Position numbers and translations under genes: made by a program. The notes under the pieces were generated by a model that ran no database searches, was not told where the DNA came from, and saw only the letters and a program-made list of their open reading frames with translations. From Paenibacillus sophorae (GTDB lineage: Bacteria > Bacillota > Bacilli > Paenibacillales > Paenibacillaceae), in NCBI RefSeq assembly GCF_018966525.1, contig NZ_CP076607.1, positions 1,922,001 to 1,986,000 of the forward strand: a stretch of 64,000 nt of DNA, given 5' to 3'. Below are positions 16,329 to 24,053 of this stretch, in pieces; within the stretch, counting starts at the first letter, position 1; each line of letters starts with the position of its first letter.

Positions 16329-16917
16329 ATGAATACCAGCCTATACATGATTAGACATGCCGTTTCCCCGTATCTGCACGGACAGGAACGAAACCGTGGT
16401 CTATCAGATCAAGGAGCAGCCGATGCGCGAAGAGTGAAGGAGATTTTGAAGAACGAAGAGATTGGGCATTTTGTATCCAGCCCTTACGCGCGGGCGGTTG
16501 CTACCATGCAGCCATTGGCGGAAGAGGCCGGGAAGGAGATTATTTTATATGAAGGGCTGCGGGAAAGAGCGTTTGGAACTATAGGCAGGGAATTTGGGGA
16601 TGAAGAATTGCTCGCTGCGATCCGCCGTTCTTTTTGAAGACGAAGGTTATAAACTTGAAGAGGGCGAAAGCAACAAGGAAGCCGAAGAGCGCGCCATCCC
16701 GATTATTAAGCGGCTGCTGCGGGAACATGCGGGGAGCAAAATTGCAATTGGAACCCACGGCAATATCATGTCGATCATCATGCACTATTACGATGAAGCG
16801 TACGGATTCGATTTCTTGTTGTCGACGACCAAGCCGGATATTTATAAGTTGGAATTTGCGGGGCAGAAGCTGGTGAGGGTAGAAAGGTTATGGGAACCGG
16901 GGCCTGGCTCAAAATAA
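16329..16917 (+). pseudogene. Histidine phosphatase (phosphoglycerate-mutase-like), frameshifted
   Basis: Two consecutive frames together give one histidine phosphatase. The first (16329-16637) has the catalytic MIRHA block and SSPYARAVATMQPLAEEA, and ends prematurely at TGA 16635. The second continues as FEDEGYKLEEGESNKEAEERA and carries the second catalytic histidine in GTHGN. Removing one T from the run at about 16630-16634 restores a continuous 195-residue protein of normal family length. Both catalytic halves are well conserved, so the lesion is recent, a sequencing error, or a slippage site. GGGGAG lies 10 nt upstream of ATG 16329. Confidence 0.85.
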
Positions 16918-16941
16918 AATGCCGCCCCATCAGGAGCGGCG
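16911..16941. terminator. Shared terminator between phosphatase and PH-domain gene
   Basis: GCCGC/GCGGC arms lie between convergent genes. On the minus strand the hairpin is followed by ATTTTATTTT, and on the plus strand by a later T-rich stretch. Confidence 0.55.
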
Positions 16942-16976
16942 TTCGTCAGCATTTCTTTTTCGAGGAAAAGTCCGGA

Positions 16977-17414
16977 TTATGCGTTCAGACGCTTGTGGTT
17001 CTGATGCGCCAGCGTGAGCAGCGCGACGTAGATCGGCTGGACGTTGAATTTTTTGCCGAACTCGAATTTGTACGAGCCGATTTGCGGGTTATTGGTTTTG
17101 AAGTACGGCGATTGAATGAAGTGGATAGTGATTTCGCTGTCATCAAAGCCGGTGCCGCCCGTTTCCATCGTAACTTCGTAAATCGATTCGAGGGAGATGG
17201 AAGCAACCCGGGTCTTTTTGCCGGTCACGCCCTGATGGTCGATAAAAATCAGCCGTTCGTCTGTAATGATAAACGTATCCCGCACGAGACGGAATCCCAT
17301 CTGGATCTTCTCATCCGGCATCAGGTAAATTCCGTACTGACTGCTCAGTTCGGGAATGGAAACCTCGGAATAATTGCCCAGCAGTCCGCTAAATAGATTC
17401 GCGATTTCAAGCAC
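16977..17414 (-). CDS. Bacterial PH-domain protein (YozO/YvbH-like)
   Basis: This protein of about 145 residues contains FSGLLGNYSEV near the N-terminus. The core LVRDTFIITDERLIFIDHQGVTGKKTRVASISLESI is typical of bacterial PH (bPH) proteins such as YozO. There is no signal peptide, so it is cytoplasmic; the role of these proteins is poorly known. The start is uncertain: the in-frame GTG at 17414 overlaps the AGGAGG that should serve it, and no other standard start lies nearby. A rare start codon slightly downstream is possible. Confidence 0.78.
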   Translation of the reverse strand: MLEIANLFSGLLGNYSEVSIPELSSQYGIYLMPDEKIQMGFRLVRDTFIITDERLIFIDHQGVTGKKTRVASISLESIYEVTMETGGTGFDDSEITIHFIQSPYFKTNNPQIGSYKFEFGKKFNVQPIYVALLTLAHQNHKRLNA

Positions 17415-17638
17415 CTCCTATTGTCAAAACAAACTGTAAAAGTATCGTCTTAATAATTCCACGCTCAGGGCGGCTTTTCCTTTATGCCGCCGGCAAATTC
17501 TATTTTTGAGATGGAGGTAATGCGGATATGAACCAAGAGGACAGGCGCTCTCAATGCTGCAACCTTTCCGTATGTATTTCGTCTGTTAAGGAGAGGAATA
17601 GATCCAAGACTGTCAAGATCAGCAGGGAGATGACACAT

Positions 17639-18298
17639 ATGAACAAGTATATAAAAATGATGACGGCAGGCGTTATACTCACGGGAATGCTGGGTCTTGC
17701 CGCATGCAGTTCCGGAGGCGGAGAAGCGTCCCCGTCGCCATCGGCGGCCGTCTTGCCGTCTGTACCGCCTTCGGCTGACGCATCGTCAGCCCCAGCGACT
17801 TCCGCCACTTCTCCGGCGGCCAGTGATGTTGCCCCAACGGGCAGTCCGAGCGGTTCCGCCACGCCTTCGGCCGCGCAGCTCACAGAGCTGCTTGAGCTGG
17901 CCAAGCAGGGCAAAGCGCCGGGTATTCCGTTCGCCGCGCATACGGATCTCATTGACGATGTGAAGAAGGCTTGGGGTGAGCCGGACAAGGAAGAAAGCGC
18001 GGGCAAAGGCATCTACGCCACTTACAATGCCAAGCATGCGGTGATCGGGTTCAACAAGGGCAGTCTGATTTTCGATGTCCGTTCCAGCGCCGCCGAGCTG
18101 CAGCAGCTGACACTGGAGCAGATTCAAGCCACGCTCGGCAAGCCGGACGACATAAAAACCAGCGGGAACGACAGCATCTATATTTACAAGGCGGGCGCCC
18201 AGTACCAATTGAAATTCGTGATTCCGAAGTCTGCCGGTAAAGTCGATCACATTTCCGTCTTCTCCGAACAGGATTCGATTAACAATATGGCCGGTTAG
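17639..18298 (+). CDS. Lipoprotein with YjgB-like (DUF4309) domain
   Basis: The 219-residue product starts at ATG 17639 with GGGAG upstream; a longer frame from 17528 lacks support. It has a signal peptide with lipobox LAAC (Cys23). A Ser/Pro/Ala-rich linker spans residues about 25-85, and a C-terminal domain begins GIPFAAHTDLIDDVKKAWG with YATYNAKHAVIGFNKG. This is the pattern of B. subtilis YjgB, a DUF4309 protein of unknown function. The lipid anchor and flexible linker place the domain outside the membrane. A terminator follows. Confidence 0.85.
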   Translation: MNKYIKMMTAGVILTGMLGLAACSSGGGEASPSPSAAVLPSVPPSADASSAPATSATSPAASDVAPTGSPSGSATPSAAQLTELLELAKQGKAPGIPFAAHTDLIDDVKKAWGEPDKEESAGKGIYATYNAKHAVIGFNKGSLIFDVRSSAAELQQLTLEQIQATLGKPDDIKTSGNDSIYIYKAGAQYQLKFVIPKSAGKVDHISVFSEQDSINNMAG

Positions 18299-18336
18299 TA
18301 AGCAGGCGGGCAAGGCCGAAGGTTCAGGCAGTTAAG

Positions 18337-18375
18337 AGCAGTCAGGAGGGACTTCCCGCCTGGCTGTTTTTTTTG
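18337..18375 (+). terminator. Terminator after YjgB-like lipoprotein gene
   Basis: AGCAGTCAGG and CCTGGCTGTT arms with an inner GGG/CCC pairing are followed by eight T. Confidence 0.8.
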
Positions 18376-18384
18376 AATTATATG

Positions 18385-18413
18385 TTGACAATAAAGGATT
18401 CACGCTGTATATT
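18385..18413 (+). promoter_or_regulatory. Promoter of the MarR cluster
   Basis: A consensus TTGACA (18385-18390) and TATATT (18408-18413) are spaced 17 bp apart. The candidate MarR operator begins 1 bp after the -10 box. Confidence 0.75.
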
Positions 18414-18414
18414 T

Positions 18415-18430
18415 ATCTTAAATCAAAGAC
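18415..18430. promoter_or_regulatory. Candidate MarR operator, copy 1
   Basis: ATCTTAAATCAAAGAC has the form ATCTT-N5-AAAGA and matches a perfect palindrome at 19795-19810 in this cluster. Two further half-site-like units, GGATTAAAGA and GGGTCAAAGAT, follow before the gene. Its position over the transcription start fits autorepression. Confidence 0.55.
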
Positions 18431-18494
18431 ATTTGGATTAAAGAAATTATAAACGAAGATGTTTGGGTCAAAGATATATGCAGGAGGTGATTCA

Positions 18495-18947
18495 ATGCCC
18501 AATCAATTGGACGACGCTCAAGCGACTTCCCTTAAGCTGTTTGTTGTTCTATCCAAGGCTTACAGAGCGATTTCGGATCAAGCTATAAGGGATGTCAGGC
18601 AGTACGGATTGTCACCTTCCGAATTTGCGATTCTCGAAGTGCTGTATGCCAAGGGGAAAATTCCCATGCAGCAGATTGGAGAAAAGATTTTAATCACAAG
18701 CGGAAGTATTACCTACAATATCGACAAGCTGGAGAAGAAAAATCTGTTAAGACGCGTGCCATCCCATGAAGACCGGAGAGTGATCTATGCTGAAATCACG
18801 GACGCCGGAAATGATTTGTTTAATCGGATCTTTCCCGAACATGCCGATAAAATCCATTCACTAATGGAGGGGATTTCCCAGGATGAACAGCAGGAAGCGA
18901 TTGTACTGCTTAAGAAATTGGGGAAACAGGCGAAAGGTTTAGGCTAA
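18495..18947 (+). CDS. MarR family transcriptional regulator
   Basis: The 150-residue protein starts at ATG 18495 behind a perfect AGGAGGTGATT; an ATG at 18459 lies upstream of the ribosome site. It has a winged-helix domain with PSEFAILEVLYAKGKIPMQQIGEKILITSGSITYNIDKLE and the wing motif RVPSHEDRRVIYAEIT. No conserved N-terminal sensing cysteine is seen, so redox sensing of the OhrR type is unlikely. It heads a run of pirin, DoxX, quinone-type oxidoreductase, SDR, GDSL and FMN-reductase genes. This layout resembles the MhqR-type quinone/electrophile response, an inference from context. Confidence 0.92.
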   Translation: MPNQLDDAQATSLKLFVVLSKAYRAISDQAIRDVRQYGLSPSEFAILEVLYAKGKIPMQQIGEKILITSGSITYNIDKLEKKNLLRRVPSHEDRRVIYAEITDAGNDLFNRIFPEHADKIHSLMEGISQDEQQEAIVLLKKLGKQAKGLG

Positions 18948-18989
18948 CCGCTTCTATAGTTTAAAAATCCAATTAGGAGGCTGTGCATT

Positions 18990-19772
18990 ATGCAAACGAT
19001 GGTGTATACCCCTGCTTTGCAGGGAAAGGGCGAATTTGACGGCGGGAAAATCAAAGAACAAAAGCCGATTGGCTTTTCGGGCGAAGGATCGGTGATCAAT
19101 CGGGTGGGCCCCTTATTTTATTGGGCATGGGCCACTTCAAGCACCGAAGCCAAGATCGGTCTGCACCCCCATCAAGGTTTTGAGATTTTGACATATGTAG
19201 TGGAGGGCAATGCCTTTCACGGGGATACCTTAGGTACGGACAGCACAGTGGGCGCAGGCGGGGCCCAGGTCATGCAAACAGGCTCGGGCGTAAGTCATCA
19301 AGAAAGGCTTAGTGCAGATTCGGAGCTTTTTCAAATATGGTTCGAGCCGGATTTGACGGAAGCGTTTCGGAGAACGCCAACTTACCGGCAGTATGCGCAT
19401 GAAGATTTTCCGCAGGAAACGAGCGAAGCTGGATTTACCGTAAAGACGGTTATTGGTCCCGGCGCTCCCGTTCAATTGGTCACAGACAGCGAAATGTGGG
19501 ATGTTGAAATAGGCGGTGGTGCCCGGTATGTACAAAAAGTACCTGCTGGCTATACTTTAACGGCTTTAGCCATTCGCGGGAAAGGAACATGGGGAGAGTC
19601 AGGAGCATCGAAGGAGCCTGTGCCTTTTCGGCATAAAGATTTCATCATTAAAGCCGTGGAAGCCGATACGGAGGTAGAAATAATGAACTCGTCTGATCAA
19701 GACGCGCTGCGTCTGATTTTCATCAAGGTTCCTTCCAAGGTGAGTTATCCTCTTTACCCTAAAAGAAAGTGA
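18990..19772 (+). CDS. Pirin family bicupin
   Basis: The 260-residue protein has the pirin N-terminal metal-site motif LHPHQGFEILTYVVEG (His59, His61), FHGDT and the SGVSHQE block. This gives the His3-Glu iron site of active pirins. The C-terminal cupin is retained. Bacterial pirins of this type often act as quercetinases or electrophile-response proteins. AGGAGG precedes ATG 18990. It is 42 bp after the MarR gene and probably cotranscribed with it. A candidate MarR site lies immediately downstream, before doxX. Confidence 0.92.
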   Translation: MQTMVYTPALQGKGEFDGGKIKEQKPIGFSGEGSVINRVGPLFYWAWATSSTEAKIGLHPHQGFEILTYVVEGNAFHGDTLGTDSTVGAGGAQVMQTGSGVSHQERLSADSELFQIWFEPDLTEAFRRTPTYRQYAHEDFPQETSEAGFTVKTVIGPGAPVQLVTDSEMWDVEIGGGARYVQKVPAGYTLTALAIRGKGTWGESGASKEPVPFRHKDFIIKAVEADTEVEIMNSSDQDALRLIFIKVPSKVSYPLYPKRK

Positions 19773-19794
19773 TTTCTATCGATTTTTGTCAAAT

Positions 19795-19810
19795 ATCTTT
19801 GAATAAAGAT
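19795..19810. promoter_or_regulatory. Candidate MarR operator, copy 2 (perfect palindrome)
   Basis: ATCTTT-GAAT-AAAGAT lies in the 71-bp gap between the pirin and DoxX genes. It shares the ATCTT-N5-AAAGA frame with the site at the MarR promoter. Confidence 0.5.
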
Positions 19811-19843
19811 TTTTTAAACCAAAACAATTAGGAGATGATTTAA

Positions 19844-20245
19844 ATGGTAGCATTGGGATTACTGTTGGTTCGTTTGGTAGTGGGACTGTTGTTCATCGGG
19901 CATGGCGCTCAAAAGCTGTTTGGCTGGTTCGGTGGTTATGGCCCGAAAGGAACGGGGGGCTGGATGGATTCAATCGGGATTAAACCGGGCGTATTCATGG
20001 CAGTGCTGGCGGGACTGCTCGAGCTGCTCGGAGGTGTTCTTTTTGCTCTCGGACTATTCACTCCGCTTGCCGCCTTGTTTATTACGCTGACCATGCTCGG
20101 CGCCATCGTTAAGGTGCATGGCAAGAACGGATTGTGGGTAACCGCCAATGGCTATGAATATAACGCTGTCTTGATCGCGGTAGCCATCGGAATTGCTTTG
20201 ATCGGTGCAGGGGCATATTCGCTGGATGCGGTATTGAATATTTAA
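19844..20245 (+). CDS. DoxX family membrane protein
   Basis: The 133-residue protein has four hydrophobic segments (about 2-20, 45-68, 70-90 and 107-127). The DoxX motifs are present: RLVVGLLFIGHGAQKLFGWF at the N-terminus and ELLGGVLFALGLFTPLAAL in the centre. DoxX proteins are small quinol-associated or redox membrane proteins often found with thiol/quinone stress genes. TAGGAGATGATT precedes ATG 19844. It is the third gene of the MarR-led cluster. Confidence 0.92.
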   Translation: MVALGLLLVRLVVGLLFIGHGAQKLFGWFGGYGPKGTGGWMDSIGIKPGVFMAVLAGLLELLGGVLFALGLFTPLAALFITLTMLGAIVKVHGKNGLWVTANGYEYNAVLIAVAIGIALIGAGAYSLDAVLNI

Positions 20246-20302
20246 TTGAGAATGATCTCGAATCGGTGAGTACAAATCCACTATAAGAAAGAGGTTGTTA
20301 TT

Positions 20303-21268
20303 ATGACGACAAATCCATTCATGAAAGCAGCGAGATTTCACCAATATGGAGGAGCGGATGTTATCCGGTATGAGGATGCACCCGTTCCGGAAGTAACCGA
20401 GGATGAAGTGCTGATTAAAGTTGCCGCCACCTCATTTAATCCGTTCGATGCAAAATTGCGTTCGGGGGCATTTCAGGCGTTTCTACCGATCGAGCTACCT
20501 TTTACGCCCTCTGTAAATGTCTCAGGCACTGTTGTGAAAGTAGGCGACTCCGTTACAACGTTTCGGGAAGGAGACAATGTTTTCGCTTATCTTGATGTGA
20601 CAAGGAATGGTGCCGCCGCAGAGTACGTCGTCAGCAAAGCTGTTCATATCGCTCATGCACCCAAGACATTTGACTTGCACGAATCGGCCGCAGTACCAAG
20701 CGTAGCGTTAACTGCCTGGCAAGCCTTATTCGACTACGGCAATCTGCAGTCCGGTCAGCGGGTGCTTATTACGGCCGCCGCAGGGGGTGTGGGAACGTTA
20801 GCCGTGCAATTGGCGAAGTGGAAAGGTGCTTACGTCATTGGTACGGCGTCTGAAAAAAGCTTTTCCATGCTTGAACAGCTGGGCATCGATGAAATCATTG
20901 ATTATAAAAAACAATCCGTTGTTGAAGCATTGAAAAGCAAGGTAGACGTGATCTTCAATCTTTCACCTGCCGGTAAGAAGGAAATAAACAACCTTCTGCA
21001 GCTGCTAAATGAAGGTGGAACGTTCATATCCGCCGTATCTCCCGCGGATGAGAACATGGCGAAAGAACTGGGAGTAAAAGCCGTTCGATTAAACTCTCAC
21101 CCCGATGCGGAGCAATTAACTCAAATCGCTGAATTACTCGATGCGGGGGTAATGAAGCCTGTTATTACGGAAAAAACAAAACTTAGCGAACTGGCGGAAG
21201 TCCATCAAAAATTTGAAGACGGAAAAGTTAGCGGAAGAGTATTGATCATCGTTGACGGAGTAAAATAA
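20303..21268 (+). CDS. NADP-dependent MDR oxidoreductase (quinone-oxidoreductase type)
   Basis: The 321-residue medium-chain dehydrogenase/reductase has the N-terminal GroES-like domain (ATSFNPFDAKLRSGAF) and a Rossmann domain with VLITAAAGGVGTLAVQLAKW as nucleotide motif. The structural and catalytic zinc cysteines of alcohol dehydrogenases are absent, which places it in the zinc-free quinone oxidoreductase/enoyl reductase branch. It likely reduces quinones or reactive alkenals with NADPH. ATG 20303 follows AGAAAGAGG. It lies in the MarR-led cluster, 34 bp before an SDR gene stretch begins. Confidence 0.92.
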   Translation: MTTNPFMKAARFHQYGGADVIRYEDAPVPEVTEDEVLIKVAATSFNPFDAKLRSGAFQAFLPIELPFTPSVNVSGTVVKVGDSVTTFREGDNVFAYLDVTRNGAAAEYVVSKAVHIAHAPKTFDLHESAAVPSVALTAWQALFDYGNLQSGQRVLITAAAGGVGTLAVQLAKWKGAYVIGTASEKSFSMLEQLGIDEIIDYKKQSVVEALKSKVDVIFNLSPAGKKEINNLLQLLNEGGTFISAVSPADENMAKELGVKAVRLNSHPDAEQLTQIAELLDAGVMKPVITEKTKLSELAEVHQKFEDGKVSGRVLIIVDGVK

Positions 21269-21291
21269 TTTTTTTCAAGGAGGATTCAGGC

Positions 21292-22053
21292 ATGACAACT
21301 TTACGGGATTTTGAGAACAAAGTGGTGCTCATTACAGGAGCCGCAACCGGAATCGGACGCGCCGCGGCGCTTGCATTTGCGAAACGCGGGGCAGTGATAG
21401 CCATCGGTGATGTAGATGAAAGAAGCAATGAAACGGTCAAGCTGATTAAAGAAGCAGGGGGAGAGGCTGTTTTTTACAAAACAGATGTATCGAATAAGGA
21501 GCAAGCCGCGGCTTTGGTTGAACAAACGGTCAATCGGTTCGGCCGCCTGGATCACGCATTTAATAACGCCGGAGTCCTGCCGCCGTCCAAACCTTTTATT
21601 GAGATGGATGAGAGTGATTTTGACAGAACGATTGCAGTCGATCTTAAGGGTGTATTCCTGATGATGAAATATGAGATTGAAATGATGTTGAAATCAGGCG
21701 GCGGTACGATTGTAAATACGGCGTCAATTGCGGGACTCATCGCAGATCCGTTCATGGCTCCTTACGTGGCTGCGAAACATGGCGTGGTAGGACTGACCAA
21801 AGCGGCGGGCATCGAGTATGCTTCGCAAGGGATTCGCGTAAATGGGGTAGCGCCCGGACTCACTGAAACCCCTATGATTAAGAACTGGCTGGATGATCCC
21901 GAAACCCGGAAAGTTGTATTGGCAAATGTCCCTGCGGCGCGAATGGCCCAACCTGAAGAGATTGCGGAAATGGTCGTTTTCTTGTCCTCTCCCGCAGCAA
22001 GCTTTGCAGCAGGGCAAACCTTCACGCTGGATGGCGGTCAGACCGCCCGCTGA
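21292..22053 (+). CDS. Short-chain dehydrogenase/reductase (SDR)
   Basis: The 253-residue classical SDR has the cofactor motif TGAATGIGRA (residues about 16-25), NNAGV, the active-site pair NTAS and YVAAK, and a C-terminal GQTFTLDGGQTA segment. The acidic residue after strand 2 (GDVDERS) suggests NAD(H) preference. AAGGAGG precedes ATG 21292, 23 bp after the MDR gene, so the two are cotranscribed. The substrate is unknown; the cluster context suggests detoxification of carbonyl compounds. Confidence 0.93.
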   Translation: MTTLRDFENKVVLITGAATGIGRAAALAFAKRGAVIAIGDVDERSNETVKLIKEAGGEAVFYKTDVSNKEQAAALVEQTVNRFGRLDHAFNNAGVLPPSKPFIEMDESDFDRTIAVDLKGVFLMMKYEIEMMLKSGGGTIVNTASIAGLIADPFMAPYVAAKHGVVGLTKAAGIEYASQGIRVNGVAPGLTETPMIKNWLDDPETRKVVLANVPAARMAQPEEIAEMVVFLSSPAASFAAGQTFTLDGGQTAR

Positions 22054-22084
22054 TTGATATGTTACTGCAGAGGAGGTGAAACAT

Positions 22085-23245
22085 ATGAGCAAACACGCAG
22101 GCGAGGATTGGATTGCAAGCTGGTATGCAAGTCCGGAGCCCATCTGGGGCGACGAATTTCCATTCTTAACGAATCTTCCTGAAAAGCTGAACAACCAGAC
22201 GATTCGTCAGGTTGCGCGTATCAGTCTTGGTGGCCAGCGGGTAAGGGTTGAACTGTCCAACGAATATGGCAAGCGGCCGCTGGTCATCGGCGAGGCAGCT
22301 ATCGCTCTGACAGGAACGGGTTCGAAAATTGTCCAAGGATCGAACCGAAAGCTCGCCTTCAGCGGAAAAAGATCCATTGCGATTCCTATTGGAGCAACGA
22401 TTTTAAGCGATCCGGTCGAACTGGATATCGATCCGCTCAGTAGTGTGAGTATCAGTGTATTTTTGTCCGAAGAAACAGAGCCAACAACCTTCCATTGGGA
22501 TGCCCGCCAGACGACTTATATAGCAAATGGGAACCATATATCAGACATAGACATTGATGCAGATACCACTACTGTCGCAAGTATGTACTTAAAAAGAATA
22601 TTCGTTGATGCGCCGATGAATGCGGGCACCGTTGTGGCGATAGGGGACTCTCTTACCGATGGGGCTTCAGCCACCGTCGATGCCAATACGCGTTGGCCGA
22701 ACTTCTTGGCCAATCGCCTTGTACCACAAAACGTATCTGTCCTCAATGCGGGAATATCGGGGGGGCGCTTGCTCAACAACGTAAAGGGAATCAATGTATT
22801 GGCCCGTTTCGACCGCGATGTACTGAATCAGCCGAATGTGAAGACCGTGATTGTGATTATAGGGAGCAACGATATCGGCATGCCAGGCATGGCCTTCGCC
22901 CCGACTGAATCTTTACCTGCGGCTGATGCGCTTATTGCGGGCTACCGTCAACTCATTGCACGCGCTCATGCCCGCAATGTCCGAATCATTGGCGGAACGC
23001 TGCCGCCGTTCCAAATGTATTATACGGAGGTCAAGGAAAAGCTGCGCCAGCAGGTAAACGAATGGATTCGGAGCGGAGAGTTCGATGCCGTATTCGATCT
23101 CGATGCCTTATCGAGAGATCCCGATCACCCTTCACGTTTTTTGCCGGTGTTTGATTCAGGTGATCACCTTCATCCGGGTGACGCCGGGAATAAGAGGATC
23201 GCTGAAGCGATGGACCTCGATATGCTCTTGGTTGACAGAAAATAA
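22085..23245 (+). CDS. SGNH/GDSL hydrolase
   Basis: The 386-residue protein starts at ATG 22085 behind GAGGAGG; a GTG at 22076 overlaps the ribosome site and is rejected. Residues about 1-175 form a beta-rich accessory region (ELSNEYGKRPLVIGEAAIAL). An SGNH hydrolase follows with GDSLTDGA (nucleophile Ser), GISGGR, IGSNDIG and the C-terminal DHLHPGD dyad. No signal peptide is visible. Such two-part enzymes act on acylated sugars or other esters. Its membership in the oxidoreductase cluster is positional, with spacing of 31 bp from the SDR gene. Confidence 0.9.
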   Translation: MSKHAGEDWIASWYASPEPIWGDEFPFLTNLPEKLNNQTIRQVARISLGGQRVRVELSNEYGKRPLVIGEAAIALTGTGSKIVQGSNRKLAFSGKRSIAIPIGATILSDPVELDIDPLSSVSISVFLSEETEPTTFHWDARQTTYIANGNHISDIDIDADTTTVASMYLKRIFVDAPMNAGTVVAIGDSLTDGASATVDANTRWPNFLANRLVPQNVSVLNAGISGGRLLNNVKGINVLARFDRDVLNQPNVKTVIVIIGSNDIGMPGMAFAPTESLPAADALIAGYRQLIARAHARNVRIIGGTLPPFQMYYTEVKEKLRQQVNEWIRSGEFDAVFDLDALSRDPDHPSRFLPVFDSGDHLHPGDAGNKRIAEAMDLDMLLVDRK

Positions 23246-23293
23246 ATTGACTATGTTTTACAAAATACATTCATTTCCTGAGGAGGAACTCTT

Positions 23294-23833
23294 ATGTCTA
23301 AGTTGAATATTGGAATTATTCTGGGAAGTACGCGTCAAGGCCGTTTAAGTCCGCAAGTAGGCGAATGGGTAAAGCGTATCGCCGACCAGCGCGGCGACGC
23401 CAATTATGAAATTGTTGATATCGCCGACTACAAGCTTCCATTGCTTGGCGAAGCCGATGCTGCCGCGCAAGCGACCGCCTGGAATGAAAAGCTGGCATCC
23501 TTGGACGGCTTCGTCTTTATCGTCCAGGAGTACAATCACAGCATTACGGGCGCGCTGAAGAACGCCCTCGATTATGCACGTGAGGCATGGAACAATAAAG
23601 CAGCGGGGATTGTAAGCTACGGCTCTGTAGGCGGCGCCCGTGCGGCTGAGCACCTGCGCGGCATTTTGGGTGAACTTTCTGTAGCGGACGTTCGCATCCA
23701 TGTGGCTTTATCTCTCTTCACCGATTTTGAGAACGGACAGGTATTCAAGCCGTCCGATTTTCATCTCACGAACGTAAACGGCATGCTGGATCAAGTGCTC
23801 GCCTGGAGCGGCGCGCTGAAGACGCTGCGCTAA
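23294..23833 (+). CDS. NADPH-dependent FMN reductase / azoreductase-like flavoprotein
   Basis: The 179-residue flavodoxin-fold protein has the FMN phosphate loop ILGSTRQGRLSPQV (residues about 9-22). The FVQEYNHSITGALKNALDY segment and the SYGSVGGARA loop are hallmarks of the YieF/ChrR/YhdA group. These enzymes carry out two-electron reduction of quinones, chromate or azo dyes and limit redox cycling. GAGGAGG precedes ATG 23294. It closes the MarR-led cluster and is followed by a terminator, which fits a quinone-stress function for the whole set. Confidence 0.92.
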   Translation: MSKLNIGIILGSTRQGRLSPQVGEWVKRIADQRGDANYEIVDIADYKLPLLGEADAAAQATAWNEKLASLDGFVFIVQEYNHSITGALKNALDYAREAWNNKAAGIVSYGSVGGARAAEHLRGILGELSVADVRIHVALSLFTDFENGQVFKPSDFHLTNVNGMLDQVLAWSGALKTLR

Positions 23834-23914
23834 TATGAATACCTCTCACTGCCAGATTTGAACTGTACTCCAATTTGGACAATCGAAATAAATAAAGTCA
23901 TGCTGACCAAAGGT

Positions 23915-23946
23915 GGCTCCTGAATTTATCAGGAGTCATCTTTTTG
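23915..23946 (+). terminator. Terminator closing the MarR-led cluster
   Basis: GCTCCTGA and TCAGGAGT arms with a five-base loop are followed by CATCTTTTTG. Confidence 0.8.
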
Positions 23947-24053
23947 TTGCGTCCTTCAAGGAGGCCGTCAGGCGTTTCTTCTTGGCTGGAGTCCCCCGGT
24001 AAGGGCCTGTTATAATAGCGGGAAGAGTTCCGGCAGGGAGTAGGAGGATCGGC

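Noticed and set aside
16329..16917. Programmed ribosomal frameshift in the histidine phosphatase
   Set aside because: The T5 run lacks a classic slippery heptamer plus downstream structure or a Shine-Dalgarno stimulator, so mutation or sequencing error is simpler.
20255..20271. MhqR-like box ATCTCGAATCGGTGAGT before the MDR gene
   Set aside because: Only the left half resembles the MhqR site and the right half does not pair. The ATCTT-N5-AAAGA sites are better candidates for the local MarR protein.
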